64,000 bases of DNA from Maea johnstoni. Its lineage: Eukaryota; Annelida; Polychaeta; Spionida; Magelonidae. The stretch is from NCBI GenBank assembly GCA_963942565.1, contig OZ012685.1, positions 25,850,878-25,914,877 on the forward strand, in the 5' to 3' direction. The notes under the pieces were generated by a model. The model saw nothing but the letters and a program-made list of their open reading frames with translations, was not told the origin of the DNA and did no database searches. A program made the position numbers and the translations under genes. This document shows positions 1-61,303 of this stretch, in pieces (within the stretch, counting starts at the first letter, position 1; each line of letters starts with the position of its first letter).

Positions 1-415
1 CAATTTCTCAATGGTGTACCTCTTGTCTACATTGCCTCTTTGGCTGAGCAGTCTAGGATAGACAGTCTTACACCTAGGCTAAGGACAAACAAAGTGTTCA
101 ATTTTTCATTGGTGTACCTCTTGTCTGGATTGCCTCTTTGGCTGAGCAGTCTAGGGTAGACAGTCTTACACCTGGGCTAAGGACAAACAAAGTGTTCAAT
201 TTCTCAATGGTGTACCTCTTGCCTAGATTGCCTCGTTGGTTGAGCAATCTAGGGTAGACAGTCTTAAACCTAGTATAAGGCCAGACAAAGTGGTATGTTT
301 CAACGATGCGTCTCTTGTCTGGATTGCCACTTTGGCTGTGCAGTCTAGGGTAGACAGTTTTACACGCAGGATAAGGCTAAACAAAGCGTTCTGTTCCCTA
401 GTGTACTCGGTGTAA
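1..415. repeat. 98-bp tandem repeat, about four units
   Basis: Units begin near 1, 99, 197 and 295, with a degraded fifth start near 391. Each carries the phrases GGTGTACCTCTTGTCT, TTTGGCTGAGCAGTCTAGG and TAGACAGTCTTACACC. The first three units differ by only a few bases and the fourth is more diverged. It probably continues upstream of the window. No coding potential is seen. Confidence 0.85.
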
Positions 416-424
416 AGATTTCTC

Positions 425-724
425 ACTAATATTTTCAATGTTATGGCCTGTAAATGACATTAGCAGTAAGGAATCTGGAATTGTCTTCTTATTGGGCCTA
501 GTCAATGATATCTCTGAGGTTACTCTGAACCTGCAGTGACCATCACCTGTGTATATAATGAAATTGTCATTTGAGTGAAAGACAAAGGACGGTTGGCTAT
601 AATATTCTCTATCTGACAACACTCAAGAATCTGGAGATACGCATTGTTATATGAGTATGCTGCTGTGAGGTATATTTTGGGTTGAGGCTTATAGCTAGGT
701 CTCATTTAGTACCGATCACCTTAA
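425..724 (-). mobile_element. Partial TTAA-ended inverted-repeat element, family N, copy 1
   Basis: This stretch matches the interior and one arm of the complete element at 55013-55472. Shared phrases include AACACTCAAGAATCTGGAGATAC against AACACTCATGAACCTGGAGATAC (given here in short form) and GTCATTTGAGTGAAA. It ends in TTAA at 721-724. The left arm is missing, cut off near the tandem repeat at the window start. Confidence 0.6.
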
Positions 725-1428
725 ATACGTATACAGCTCGCCGCGTTTTGATAGGATACCTTAAATTATGATGGTTAATTCTAAAAATAGAACCGCGCAA
801 TTTAAAATGTTCATTTCCTCAGTGAACACTCTTACCTATCCACTAAAAAATCGACCAGTCAAATACAGTATGTAATCTTAGAAGTAGCAGATTTACAACA
901 ACGTCGTTTTGATTCGTGGTATAGCAGAATTTATTTTTTTTTAAACCGCTTTGGAAAAACCAGTAACGTGTATACATATGGACTTAATCCAACTCCTGAT
1001 AAGGGTAGATACATGTACTAGAACTTAAGTCAGTGAATAGTCTCTCAGGCGAATATGAAGAGAAATAAGACTTCTTCAATTTTACATATGAATTATCAAG
1101 TGACATGACCAACACTAAATAATATGTTGCTCAACTGATTAACTTCTTGTTAATGTTATCCAATTTATCGAATCAGGATTGCCTCTAAATAATCTGCAGC
1201 TGGTGATAAGATGTTTAATTTAAACTTCAGTCTGAAACTTTGATGTATGCATATTTTAGTTGTAATTAATACAAATTATCTAAAACATCTTTACAAAACA
1301 AGGTTTTTATCAAAAAATTTACGGATTTTGTTTAACATCGAGTTGGATGTTTTACTAGATTTTTGCAGAATGATCTATCTGTGGAATGTTGTGGGTATTA
1401 TTTCTAAATGCGTGCTTTGTTATTTCAG
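725..1428. other. Unassigned sequence upstream of the receptor-like exons
   Basis: AT-rich DNA with no recognised repeat and no convincing exon. It is either intron of the ligand-binding-domain gene, whose leader exon would lie further upstream, or it contains the leader: an in-frame ATG at 1370 opens a fairly hydrophobic stretch (MIYLWNVVGIISKCVLCYF) that reads straight into the exon starting at 1429. The strong acceptor TTATTTCAG at 1420-1428 argues for splicing instead. Confidence 0.5.
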
Positions 1429-3703
<2,275 letters not shown>

Positions 3704-3848
3704 AACATGCTATCAACTGTAACGCAAGAAAAATGCTTTGTTGCACGCAATCTCCATCAGATGGTGATTGGAAAGAGTAAAAATTAAGATCTATTCACCA
3801 CAAAAAAAAATACATTTTATAATGTGTGCGTTATTTTCCATGAATAAT

Positions 3849-3854
3849 AATAAA
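3849..3854 (+). terminator. Polyadenylation signal AATAAA
   Basis: First AATAAA downstream of the stop codon at 3703, giving a 3' UTR of about 170 nt if used. Confidence 0.6.
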
Positions 3855-3874
3855 ACTCAGAAATTTCGATTTTG

Positions 3875-5220
3875 TGCCATGTTGCAGATTTGACAGAATT
3901 TCATATAGACCGGAATATGTTTCTGTTGTCTGTATGTTTTTTGGATTGTTTAGCTCTTCAGATTTAAATTTGTACAATGGAACTCCATATTCATATGAAA
4001 GAACAGGTTTTAATACATTTTAGATGGGATGTCAGTTTGGAAATCTTCTTGAGAAATGCATTTTAAAGTTCAATCAGTGCAACGACATTTTTTGTTTCCT
4101 TGAAAGTGTTGAAGCCACCGACGCATTTCCTGATAGCTGCAAAAAAACAAAATGTTTGGACCGTTTAATTTACTTTACATAACAAATTTGATAACCGGCA
4201 AAAATGTCTTTAGTGTATCTGCATTAAGATGTAATACATCCTTTGACTACATATTAAAACTGTTCAGGCCATAGTACCCTATGATCTAAATGAAAAAAAT
4301 TGACTACATATTATATTTTGGAGCCTTGTATTCTGAATGACAAAAAAAGTCATGTCGAGAAATGTGCATGTAATCGTGTTTAATGCCAATTTCCCAATAT
4401 AAGTATGTATCTCTATTGACTACAGCTCCCGCCGTAAAATAGTTCATACAAAAGGCGACATTCTATGCAGTAAGGCATTAAGAAAATGGTTCTATAATCC
4501 AAATTGTAGCCTAAATTTGTCATCTCTTTAAGGGAAACTCCGGGTTCAAATTGGCTAAGGTTTTAAAACACTCTTTAGGTGCGTGTTCCCCCATTTATAA
4601 CTTGACCTAGTGTGTCTGTCAGACTCAGTCCTTTTATGATTGTTATTTTCATAAAAAGGTTAGGGTGAGTGGTCCCTTTGTGGCATAAAAATAGAATAAA
4701 CACTTCTAAGTAGAAACGAATGATGTTAAATAAGTACCTTCTCCGAAACCACTTCCAAGATTATTCGAACTTTTGACACTCCTCATCTGAATCAAAATTG
4801 GCTGCTTGCTGAAAAGGGTTCAATAAATGTTGAAACATTGCCCAATCCAATCCTGCAATTCTACCATTATTCCACGGCCCTCGGGCTAGGAAAAGCTTAA
4901 ATCTTAACGCCTGTGTTAAACATATAGAAGTTTCTGAAATACAGTCAATAAAAATTGGTAGTAAGGCAAAGTTTATCTGACCATCAACCAGTTTGAATCC
5001 GAGGTATTCTTTCAACACAAAAATGAGTTATCAACGATTCGTCTCTAATTACGTTACTAACTTCCAAAATGTGTTATGCTGAATATGCTAATTGCGATAG
5101 TTTACAGGGTATATTTGGCAAAACATTATCACAGTTACTCTGGATTACGATGATTGTTGAATACCATGCCATTTCGATGGCCACTGATCATTTCCGATCA
5201 TGCGCAAACACTGCCACACA
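3875..5220. other. Intergenic DNA, nothing recognised
   Basis: AT-rich sequence downstream of the receptor-like gene, with short reading frames only. I see no repeat shared with the rest of the window and no RNA gene. Confidence 0.5.
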
Positions 5221-5488
5221 TACAGTGCCGGCATTTAATTCCTGAATTAAATGATTGGGCAGCCCAGACATAATACATGACAGCACGCCCGATTGCCACC
5301 CGGTTTCCTGGTCATGGATGCGACCACAGGTCCCTGACCTCACAACTGACCGTAGCTGTGATTCGCAAGCTACAATGGTTATTGGTGTGATTGATTTATT
5401 TTTTGACTTGTTATCCATGGGTGACTGTACAACCAGGCACTGGCAGACGTTTGGTCGCTTGGTGCGGGAATTAAATGTCTGTACTGTA
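5221..5488. mobile_element. Small inverted-repeat DNA transposon with TACAGT ends
   Basis: The left end TACAGTGCCGGCATTTAATT mirrors the right end, whose reverse complement begins TACAGTACAGACATTTAATT. The whole is 268 bp with no transposase. TA at both edges fits a Tc1/mariner-type target. Confidence 0.65.
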
Positions 5489-5902
5489 GATGACTAGTTT
5501 TTTGTATTAAGTGTTGAAGTGGTTTATATAAATGGTCGTATGGGGTGAATGTATTCTAACGCATCTGAGTGTCTAATGACATGAATCGTAACCTATTTGT
5601 ACTCACAGTTTCCCTTGAAAATATTCTATGGAAGCTCAACAACAAAATAACTTATGTTGAGCTAGAAATGTCCTCTAGCAGGGGGCTTTCTGCAAATTGA
5701 ATACCCGGTCATAGCATGTACATCCTGACTACGAACTGGACAATCCGAATGAGACCGTATCCACTGAAATTGCTTTGCGATTACTTGCTCGAAACCAGTT
5801 GAAACTACACTAAAAGTCTTACCTTTTTCCTGTGTAACACCAGAGGCTTTATGGAGAGTTATATTCAAATACTAGTAAACCGACTCTGCTTGGGGTGGTC
5901 AC

Positions 5903-6110
5903 TTAACCCTTATGTTGTTGATGGCTAATTTTTGCCAATACAAAATGATGCAAAATGATCGAATCCCTGGCACATTATGAGGTACTCATCTGAGAGTATA
6001 CTCAGCGAGAGCTATCCAGTGTATACCAACATGACAGGGTTTAGAGAGTTTTCAAAAATGTTTGCATCCTTGTGTTTTGGACGAAAGTAGTCTCATCATT
6101 GGAGGGTTAA
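5903..6110 (+). mobile_element. MITE family A, copy 1 (TTAA-flanked, piggyBac-like)
   Basis: TTAA|CCCTTATG at the left and GGAGGG|TTAA at the right. The body is a fold-back: the two halves pair along most of their length around a central GAGTACTC-like core. TTAA targets with CCCTT-like ends are the signature of piggyBac-type elements; there is no coding content. Confidence 0.8.
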
Positions 6111-6224
6111 GCAGGTTTGACTCATTCATTTTTGAATAACAGATTTGCAATGAATCGGTATATGTAACTTGTTCATGTCCGAGTTGTTCCTGCGCAAATT
6201 TTAAGTGCACATGAAGAAATATAT

Positions 6225-7360
6225 GGGCCAATTTCATTAAGGTGAGATAAACCCACCCTACTTAGACTAGGTGTCAACTCTGATACCTGGTTCGGCTGTT
6301 ACCTAGTCTAGAAGTTAAACCAGCCTAACTTTAGTCCAATTTCATCAAATGAGTTAGTACCAGGTAACAACCAAACCTAGTCTCAACTATCTAGGCCTTG
6401 GTTTTCGCTCTATTTTGGGCATTGGCAAGGGCTTGTGGTCAGAATAACAAAGGCTATGAGTAGAGGACCCCATGTTGAGAGAATAGAAACCTTCACTCCC
6501 TCAACAAAGCCTATTGCATCTATAGTGGATGACCAGTATAGGGTATTATTTCTTTGGAATGAAAAATACATGTATTAAGTATTGTATGCAATTATGATGT
6601 AGAATGCTAATTAAAACTATGGAATATAAAACAAAGTTGATATATGCAATATTTATCATTGTCAATTTTAATTGATTTGATATTTATTCTGACTTATGAG
6701 TCAGATGCCTCAATGCTGCACTCTGCAATTCAAGACATGTATCAACACCACTCAAACTATTTATGAATATCAAAATGTAAATATAGAAGCAAGATATCTT
6801 TGAAATGCAAATGCCAGTGGTTTATTCTACTACTAAGACAAGTTTCTTAGTTTGCTTCCAAACTGTGTTATTTTTTTTCTTTTTATTTGAGAGATTTTTC
6901 AAAGAGAGCGGTACCTGACATTTTTGTTGACAAATCTATGACAAAAAGCATTTTTTGAGAAACGTGACAAATGCCATCAGCATTAAGGTGTGTTAGATTT
7001 GTCTGCATCACATAATATATGCAAATTTACAAGCATGTTCTTTTCTTTCTGAAAAAAACGTGTTTTAGTTATGATTGTACCAGAATAATCATAAAATGGC
7101 TATGTTTATTCTAAGTCTAGTTTATATACTCAAAAATAGCCTTTATATCAGCCATATGAATATTTAGACCAGGCCCTACTAGGATATAAACCACCCCTCC
7201 CCTGGTCTAAAGTTAGTCCCATATTTGTGACCTGGTTCAACTTTAGACCAGGTACTAAATGCTTAATGAAATTGGCCTAACTTTGAGACCTAGTCTATCT
7301 TCAAGTTGTGACCTGGTCTAACTTTAAACCAGGTATCAAGTGGCTTAATGAAATTGGCCC
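6225..7360. mobile_element. 1.14-kb inverted-repeat element with GGGCCAATTTCATTAA ends
   Basis: GGGCCAATTTCATTAAG at 6225 is mirrored by CTTAATGAAATTGGCCC ending at 7360. TATAT stands on both outer sides (6220-6224 and 7361-7365) as the likely target duplication. Both ends also hold further internal repeats (AGACCAGGT, CTAACTTTA). No transposase is visible. The ends resemble PIF/Harbinger-type non-autonomous elements, but the class is not settled. Confidence 0.7.
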
Positions 7361-7694
7361 TATATGTCTACATCGCAGTAAACAACCAGCAACGCTTCTC
7401 CTTGAACAGAATTTTATAAGATCAATACTTGTAAACACTTATGTATTCAACATATTTACAATGTAACTAGGCCGATTAGCGTTTGCCCCACCTGAAATGA
7501 AACAGCCGGTTTTGCAGTAAAAAAATATCGTGGTATCTTATAGAGACACCTTGCAACACCGCTAGACGTGCGTGCGCAAATTCTTTGATTGTTGCGGCTC
7601 GGCCGCTACCTCAGCTTTCTCTTCTGGGCTTCTTTTCTTCCTGTTTTGGATACTTAGATAAGTTTTTGGATGTCGCCACTGCTCGGATAGGGCA
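7361..7694. other. Intergenic DNA between repeats
   Basis: No gene or shared repeat recognised. Confidence 0.4.
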
Positions 7695-8005
7695 ACGTGG
7701 TAACGGGTATAGACTTGGCTCCTAGTCCCTAAAGAGGAGGCATTCTCTTCTGTGTTGACCAAGCAGCGTGCACTCACCACACATAGATCACGCTACGCAT
7801 AGTAGTCGTGTAGCAATCCTGCTGAAGACGGGATCGCTGTGTTGCAGATTGAGCAGCGTACTGTATGTAGTAACAGGTATGGTAGATAGATGGCACCAAC
7901 TTATCCTCCCATCTCCAGAGGTTGTAGGTGGTCTAGGCTGTCATACTTAAACTGAGTCTTCTGTTCCCCTGATGAGATAAGTGAAAACTAAAATGGCCTG
8001 TATGG
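7695..8005 (+). repeat. Dispersed repeat family F, copy 1
   Basis: Shares TGTTGACCAAGCAG, GGTAGATAGATGGCACCA and GATGAGATAAGTG-like phrases with 48276-48515 and, inverted, 58447-58735. This copy has an internal duplication of the AGCAGCGT segment. The class is unknown; it may be a short inverted-repeat element. Confidence 0.65.
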
Positions 8006-10130
8006 CTGAGCCAATCAGCGGAGATGAATGGCAAGAGAGGTGCATGTACCATACTATTGTACTATTGATTTGTAGCTATATATCGATCTGTAACACCATG
8101 GAAAATGAAAAAAAATCCAATCTCTATACTATTGAATGAATGGTGTATTGTGACGCACAGGCAAGTCATTTTCCATCGTAATTGCCAGTATGCGGACGGT
8201 GGTAGATTTTAGAAGTACAGTTGTGCTCAGTGCAGTGTAATAGTGACTATGTAAAACACATAAATAACCAGCATAATCGGCACATGTACAATTGTAGAAG
8301 AAACATGTTCAGTAAAATCAGAACGCGGGTGCAGGTGATATAGACAACAAAAATAGTCGCAATAGCATTTACCCAGCATATCATGCACATAAAATAAAAC
8401 ATTTAACATGTACATTATATCAACGTATTACTGTCAGTTGTACTTTGCAATACAACAAGAATCACTAAATATCACAGATTCGAATGATCAATGGTGATGT
8501 GTTTTCCTGTAAGATCTTATCTTAGCTAGGCGTATTTATCAAAAAAATAAATGTTGAATGTTTCTCTGTCTGTAGACTTTTAACTTACCCACTTAGAGAG
8601 TTCAACTATACATGTTTGATAGTATTTGTACCAATGTATAAGTGGACATATAGAATTATGACAATGATAACCACATTCTTTATTATCTCACAGTAAAATG
8701 AAGATAAATTAGGTAAGCATATGTGTATTCATCTACCATTATTCAAGACATGCACATGCAACGGAATGTTAATGTCTCAAGCATCCGAAAGGTGGCGTTG
8801 TAGAAAATGTGCTGCAAGAGGTGAGCATGATTGGATACCTGCATATAAGACAGATTCCCATTGATCTTCAAATTCCGAAAAGGGCAGTAAGCATAACTAG
8901 ATAACGCTAGGTTTGAAGATGGCGGGCGAAATGCAAGTGAGGCTTTTGGCAGTTTTGTTATATTGGATATAAGAAAAGTATATAATTGATCAAATGATTG
9001 GAATTTGGAAGAGTTGAAATAATAATGTGTTACTGCTCTATACAAAAAGAAGAAAAGTATGTACAGATGGTTACGGTCGGAAATGAATTAATCCAACGTT
9101 CTATCGGTTTAACTTTTTAATGGGCACATAGGCCAAAAACAGGCTGGTATTATTTGTAAAAGCTTTAGGGCGAAAGCATAATAGTGAAAATATTTAAAAG
9201 AAAATGTAGGTTTATCATAACAATACCAAAAGCTCCTTGTCCCATGTTTTGTAAGATAATTTTGAATTCACAAGTTAAGTCAAAAGTACATGTATTACAG
9301 ATTCTGATCGTAATTTCTCGAGGATTTCCGAAGAATATTGTCAGCGCAGCGCCACCGTGGTTGTGTGTCCTAAACTGCGTTCATAGTTTCACATCTACAT
9401 TTGTACCATCAATTTTCTCCTTTAATACTCACCGATTATATTAAAATTGAATTACAAAAAAATGTTGTGTGTGAATAGTTAGTAGTATATCTGTATCAAA
9501 TACAGCCCTTCTTAATGTATAAGGTTTAGATAGATGCATCTTTGTATACTCATCCATGTATTTTATAAGTACATATTATTTTACTATTGCTTGTTCCGAA
9601 AAAGGCTGAAGATTCGCTACTACTTAGAGTGTAGTCTCATGCACATTTTGAAGTAGCGCATGATTTGTATTTGTATTTCAAAGCAAATGTTCATCTGGTC
9701 GTGTGAAGTACTGTGTCATTTTGCACTACAGTATATCGTAGCTGTCTGTGAACGATTGTAAGTTTTGATAACTGATTTTATAAGAGTAGAGACTGGGCTA
9801 ATCGTATGTTGTATTGCTGATATGTACGTTGCAATCCAATAGATATAATAAACAATTGCCTTCTTGCTTGTGAGTTAGGCTTTACTTTTTGTATGCTCTA
9901 CTCCCTGTGTGTGCGAGTGTGTGGTTACCGTCGCTTTTTCTGCCATTTAATCACATGATGAGACCACTTTGCCACTTACTAAGGGGTTAGTCGGTGGTTT
10001 CATCCTGCCATTACAAGGTTTCCTCCTAATTAACGATATCAATGGCCCGTCATGATCTAATCTTAAGATTCAATGAAATTGGCGATAAGCAAAAGTTCAC
10101 TGAATTCTACCCCAATCAATTCCCCTGCTT
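8006..10130. other. Intergenic DNA, mostly unique
   Basis: AT-rich with short reading frames that have no recognisable domain. Near 9900-10070 there is a faint resemblance to a SINE body (GTCGGTGGTTTCATCC, GGTTTCCTCC), too weak to call. Confidence 0.45.
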
Positions 10131-10310
10131 TTAACCCTTCAATGCTGAGCCTTATTTCGTCGGAATCACTAAGATGCAAACATTTATGAAAACCCTCTAA
10201 ACCCTGTCATGTTAGTATACATTGAATAGCTCTCACTGAGCAATCTCAGATGAGTACCCATGTGACAGTGTTCGAGGCATTTTTTAGGGCTTTTGCATAA
10301 TTTTGTAGGC
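10131..10310 (-). mobile_element. MITE family A, copy 2, truncated
   Basis: TTAACCCTTCAATGCTGAG at the left is the 3' end of the family read in reverse. Similarity stops near 10310, before the distal TTAA, so one end is lost. Confidence 0.7.
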
Positions 10311-10761
10311 GCATGGGTAAAATGCTGTCCATTGTGAAGGGGACCAACGGAACGAGTCACATCATGACACAAGAAAATAGTTTTTAAGTTTTTAAAGAAA
10401 TTTTGCCAAATTCTCTAAAACACATAACCATATTAAACCGTTGACAGCGTCCAACAACGGTGCATGTTCACATAGCGATTAAGCTGAGATATTTGCAGTA
10501 GGTCTGATTATATGTGTACGTATACACGTGTAATTTGCTCGTAGTTCATACCTGAACAAGATGCCGAAAGCAAACATGATATCTCATACAAAGAAATAAA
10601 CATACAGTCTACAATCAAGTGCGTCAGAAAATCGCATATCACCCACAAAATGGAGAACAACGGATTTACTGTACATGTTTATATTTCATGAATAGCGTTT
10701 ATGGTAGTGAATAGTCAAAATGCAAAATTGTCAGGAAAACCGATTTTAAACATTTCGTTGA

Positions 10762-10988
10762 ATAAGGAAGAATGGTATTATCTATGATTATGTTATTTTG
10801 TTCCATTATAGTATAAAGTGACTCACGGCTGCGAGACATTTTTTCTGCATGTATTTGATTCTTACTTGTCAAATAGGTGTCAGCACAAGTTGCATGGTTC
10901 CCTTTAGTTATTAAGCTTGCCAAAAGAGGACGCCGCAATTTGTAACCAGCCACTGAAAGTAAGAGTTTTACCAAAGAGGAGTTCGTAC
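10762..10988. repeat. Direct repeat H, unit 1
   Basis: About 225 bp that recurs at 12041-12258 in the same orientation with a few percent difference. Shared phrases include GACTCACGGCTGCGAGACAT and GGACGCCGCAATTTGTAACC. Confidence 0.85.
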
Positions 10989-11721
10989 AGCGAGTTAGTA
11001 AGCTATCTGAGAACAACTGATTACGCCGGCAAATAAAACATGGTGCTGTTAATGTTCATGGACAGGATGCATATACTTCGTAAGCTAATTTATGAGTTGT
11101 TTCTGAACTCGTAAAATATGTGTTTATTTTTCAAGCATATTTGGCCATATTCATTTTTCTAGTTAACGATGCCTTTTTGACTTTATCGAGAAACTACTTC
11201 GTTTCTCCCTAACAACAATAAGGGGGTAAAACGACATTTTCTATCAATATTCAACAACGCTGGTCAATTGCAAGCATAGAAACATAATATCATGAAACAA
11301 ATGAATAATCAATTACTACCAGGCCCCCTTGCTCGCCATGGGTTTGGATTCTCAGTCATACTCAATCATGCGCAGGAAGTTAAGAAGCAGAGAATAACAC
11401 TAATCACAATTAAACTACCTTAACCACTTAAAACAGTATAACCCCTACTGAATCATTTTCATCGCATGGTTAAATGAATGATCTTAAGGTTCGCTGGCTA
11501 TGAATGGGTTAATAAACCAAGCGGTTCGCTACTGCTGGTATTTGGATGTTTAAGTTCATATTGCCCATAATAACGAGTTTTTTTCTTTCCGTGATATATT
11601 AATGTGAGGTCGGTGAGTTCTTCCAGAAAAAACATTGATGTGCGATAAATTAGTTGGTGTTCGTTGACAGGAAAATGAGCCAAGCAAACAGTCGTTGCTC
11701 GAAATATATCTACCTTCCTTC
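10989..11721. other. Intergenic DNA, nothing recognised
   Basis: Unique AT-rich sequence between the first H unit and the minisatellite block. Confidence 0.4.
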
Positions 11722-12302
11722 TGTAGAGGGAGGATAAATAAAGTTTAATTTACCCTACCTTTAGAGTGGTCGTAGAAAAAAGTTTTATTTTCTCTCTCCC
11801 CCCCCCCCCTAAAAAATGGTCATGAAATTGAGAAGTTCTTTACTTTCTCTTCCCAAAGAACGGCCGTGAAAATAAAGTTTTTTATTTTCTCTTTCATATG
11901 GTCGGGAAAAATAAAGTTTTATTTAACCTCCCTCTAGAATAGTCGGGAAAAAATGAGTTTGATTTTTTTTTCGGAAAAAAAGCGGTCGTAAAAATAAAAA
12001 GTATCTTATTTGGCCTTTTACATTTGGTCCTACGTAGTTTAATAAGGAAGAATGGTATTATCTATGATTATGTTATTCTATAGTTTAAAGTGACTCACGG
12101 CTGCGAGACATTTTTCTGCATGTATTTGATTCTAACTTGTCAAGTAGGTGTCAGCACAAGTTACATGGTTCCCTTTAGTTATTAAGCTTGCCAAAATAGG
12201 ACGCCGCAATTTGTAACCAGCCACTGAAAGTAAGAGTTTACCAAAGAGGAGTTCGTACGGTTAGTAGAGGGAGGATAAATAAAGTTTAATTTACCCTCCC
12301 TC

Positions 12303-12333
<31 letters not shown>

Positions 12334-12552
12334 AATGTTATCATGAAATGGAAAAGTTCTTTACTTTCTCTCCCCAAAAGACGGCCGTGAAAATTTTCTC
12401 TTTCATATGGTCGGGAAAAATAAAGTTTTATTTAACCTCCCTCTAGAATGGTCGGTAAAAAATGAGTTTTATTTTTTCTCCCAAAAGAAAGCGGTCGTAA
12501 AAATAAAAAGTATCTTATTTGGTCTTTTACACTTGTTCCTGCGTAGTTTAAT
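11722..12552. repeat. Duplicated minisatellite block with a second H unit inside
   Basis: Two copies of a minisatellite (11722-12040 and 12262-12552) flank the second H unit (12041-12258). The minisatellite has a degenerate period near 40-45 bp built on GGTCGTGAAAATAAAGTTTT and poly-C runs, the longest about 22 C at 12301-12322. The arrangement is a tandem segmental duplication. Confidence 0.8.
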
Positions 12553-13559
12553 CAAAGGGTTCCAGCTTTTTGGTATGGACATTCCTTGACGTCACCCTAG
12601 CTGGAAAATGCTTTGGCCAACCCACACTCAGAGTTCCTTGAAAGTCTCTTCAACAGGGAAATTATTTATACTACAATGTAAAATTTATATAGGATGAGTA
12701 GGTCTGAAAAGTGTCAGACCAAATACATGCACTTTAATCATTGGTGTTTCCTGGAACACTGAAGTACTGCAAATGGCTTTTGTTTGGCGGCTTATAAGAG
12801 TTCTACATATATCCATTATTCACCTTACAGAGGTTTTCAAGCAGCAAGGATTCCCTGCTCGTTGGCTTAAACATATAGGAATACTTTAATAACTATTGCT
12901 TTTGCAAAAATCTACCCCCAAAACCCCGAAAAAAAAATCTAAAATCTAGTAAATAAACAAAAAACCAAAACCACACGATGTTTTGACCGGTTTGTCATTT
13001 CACCTTAAATAAATCGCAGAGCATTCCAAAGTGAAATGGTTGTCTAATCGTGTTTTGTCTTAAAATTGTAAAATCTGAGACGATACAAAACGTATTTCAT
13101 CAGTGTATAAACCAAACAGGATGAAAATGATTTGCTTTGGTAATTGGAAGTTTTGCTGATGACCAAAGAGTGTTTATTCTGAGACTAGAAATAATGGCTT
13201 ATTTTCCACTTGTGAGTGTATAAAGAGGGCTTACGTTTGCTAATTTGTTATTGATTGATTAATAAAGGTATGGTTTTCAGCATGAAGTAGAGGTCTTGAC
13301 CAAACACTAGTTCTTCCGATATACCACGTTTCCTATGAAAGGATCAAAACGGCAAATTTTATAATGTGACTTTTCATCAATGTGACTTTTCATCAATGAA
13401 TCTCCGAATGTATCCTGTATGCACAGTATTTATGTAGACATAGAAATTAGTTATGTTTTGTAGCGGCCAAGAGTATTGTCATTTCCGAAAAATAACGCAG
13501 GCTTAGTGTTTTTTTTTTTGTTTTTGTTCGCCAAGCTCTGATAGCCAGTTCGTTTGGAT
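12553..13559. other. Intergenic DNA upstream of the prominin gene
   Basis: No gene recognised. It contains a small tandem GTGACTTTTCATCAAT duplication near 13367-13398. Confidence 0.4.
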
Positions 13560-13926
13560 AGCCTGTGACGTCATGCTGTACTGTTTCCGAGGGGATAACT
13601 GGATGTCTTCCCAAATGATGCTGTACTATTTGCGGATCGTGTACAGCACGAGGGCTATATTGTGAACCCACACAGAAACCCTACACAATACCCTACCTAC
13701 ATAACATACCTGTGCGTAGTAGGGCGTGGCTCCGCAGGCGAGCGTCGTGACGTCACAGAGTTCAAAGGTCAGTACGAGCACAAGATGAGGAGGAACTCGT
13801 ACAGGTGTTAGAAGTGAGATAGGCGCCGAGCAAGAAAGTACACAAGATATCTGATTATCGGCGCGATTTTTGAGTAGCAGGTCCAGATACACGCGGAGTC
13901 AACTCTGTACCAAACACAAAGCTAAA
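13560..13926 (+). promoter_or_regulatory. Putative prominin promoter and 5' UTR
   Basis: This segment is GC- and CpG-richer than its surroundings. It has two perfect CRE palindromes TGACGTCA (13566-13573 and 13748-13755), a KLF/Sp-type GGGCGTGGC (13722-13730) and a direct-repeat-1 nuclear-receptor site AGTTCAAAGGTCA (13759-13771). No TATA box is obvious. A nine-codon upstream frame starts at ATG 13785 and stops at 13811; whether it is in the mRNA depends on the unknown start site. Confidence 0.6.
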
Positions 13927-60553
<46,627 letters not shown>

Positions 60554-61032
60554 GTAAGTATAATGTCTTCACATACATTGAACCCATTTATATTATGCCT
60601 GAAGTGACCACACAATAGCCTAAACAATTTGGCAATAACTCTGAGAATATTTTGAAAATCATATGAAGGAGTATTTTTCATCTGAACTCAATCTATAACC
60701 CTCCTTTTAATAAGTGATATGTTTTCATTATTATTGATGTATACACAAAATTTAAAATAAAAGGGTAATACTAACCAAGTCCTGACAAGTGTCAAGTAAA
60801 CTAATGATACTTTTATTACTCTTTAAAATGATGTAAAGTAATAATTCATCATTCTTAAAATTCTTAAAATATCTTAGGCAGTGTGATGGTCAAGATTTCT
60901 CCAGATATAAAAAAAAAGATGTGCCCGTCGAAAGTGGTAGTCAGGACCAGGAAGTATCAGGGTGCTAAGCAGCCATGCAAAAGAAGGTTGACCTAGTGGG
61001 ATTGTGGTTAAATTACTCCCTTGAATTTATTA
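60554..61032. other. Prominin intron 3, start
   Basis: Nothing recognised. Confidence 0.4.
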
Positions 61033-61147
61033 CTCTCTCTCTCTCTGTCTCTCTCTGTCTCTCTCTGTCTCTCTCTCTCTCTGTCTCTCTGTCTCAGTCT
61101 CTCTCTCTCTGTCTCTCTGTCTCTCTCTCTCTCTGTCTCTCTCTCTC

Positions 61148-61207
<60 letters not shown>

Positions 61208-61303
61208 CCTCCCTCCCTCCCTCCCTCCCTCCCTCCCTCCCTCCCTCCCTCCCTCTCTCTCTCCCTCCCTCCCTCCCCCCCTCTCTCTCTCTCTCCCCCC
61301 CTT
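61033..61303. repeat. Compound (CT)n / (CTCTGT)n / (CCCT)n microsatellite
   Basis: CTCTGT-type repeats first, then pure CT, then CCCT from 61201. Confidence 0.96.

Noticed and set aside
1370-1428. In-frame ATG and hydrophobic stretch as the true signal peptide of the ligand-binding gene
   Set aside because: Not excluded, but the strong acceptor at 1428 and the polar SK break in the hydrophobic core make a spliced leader more likely.
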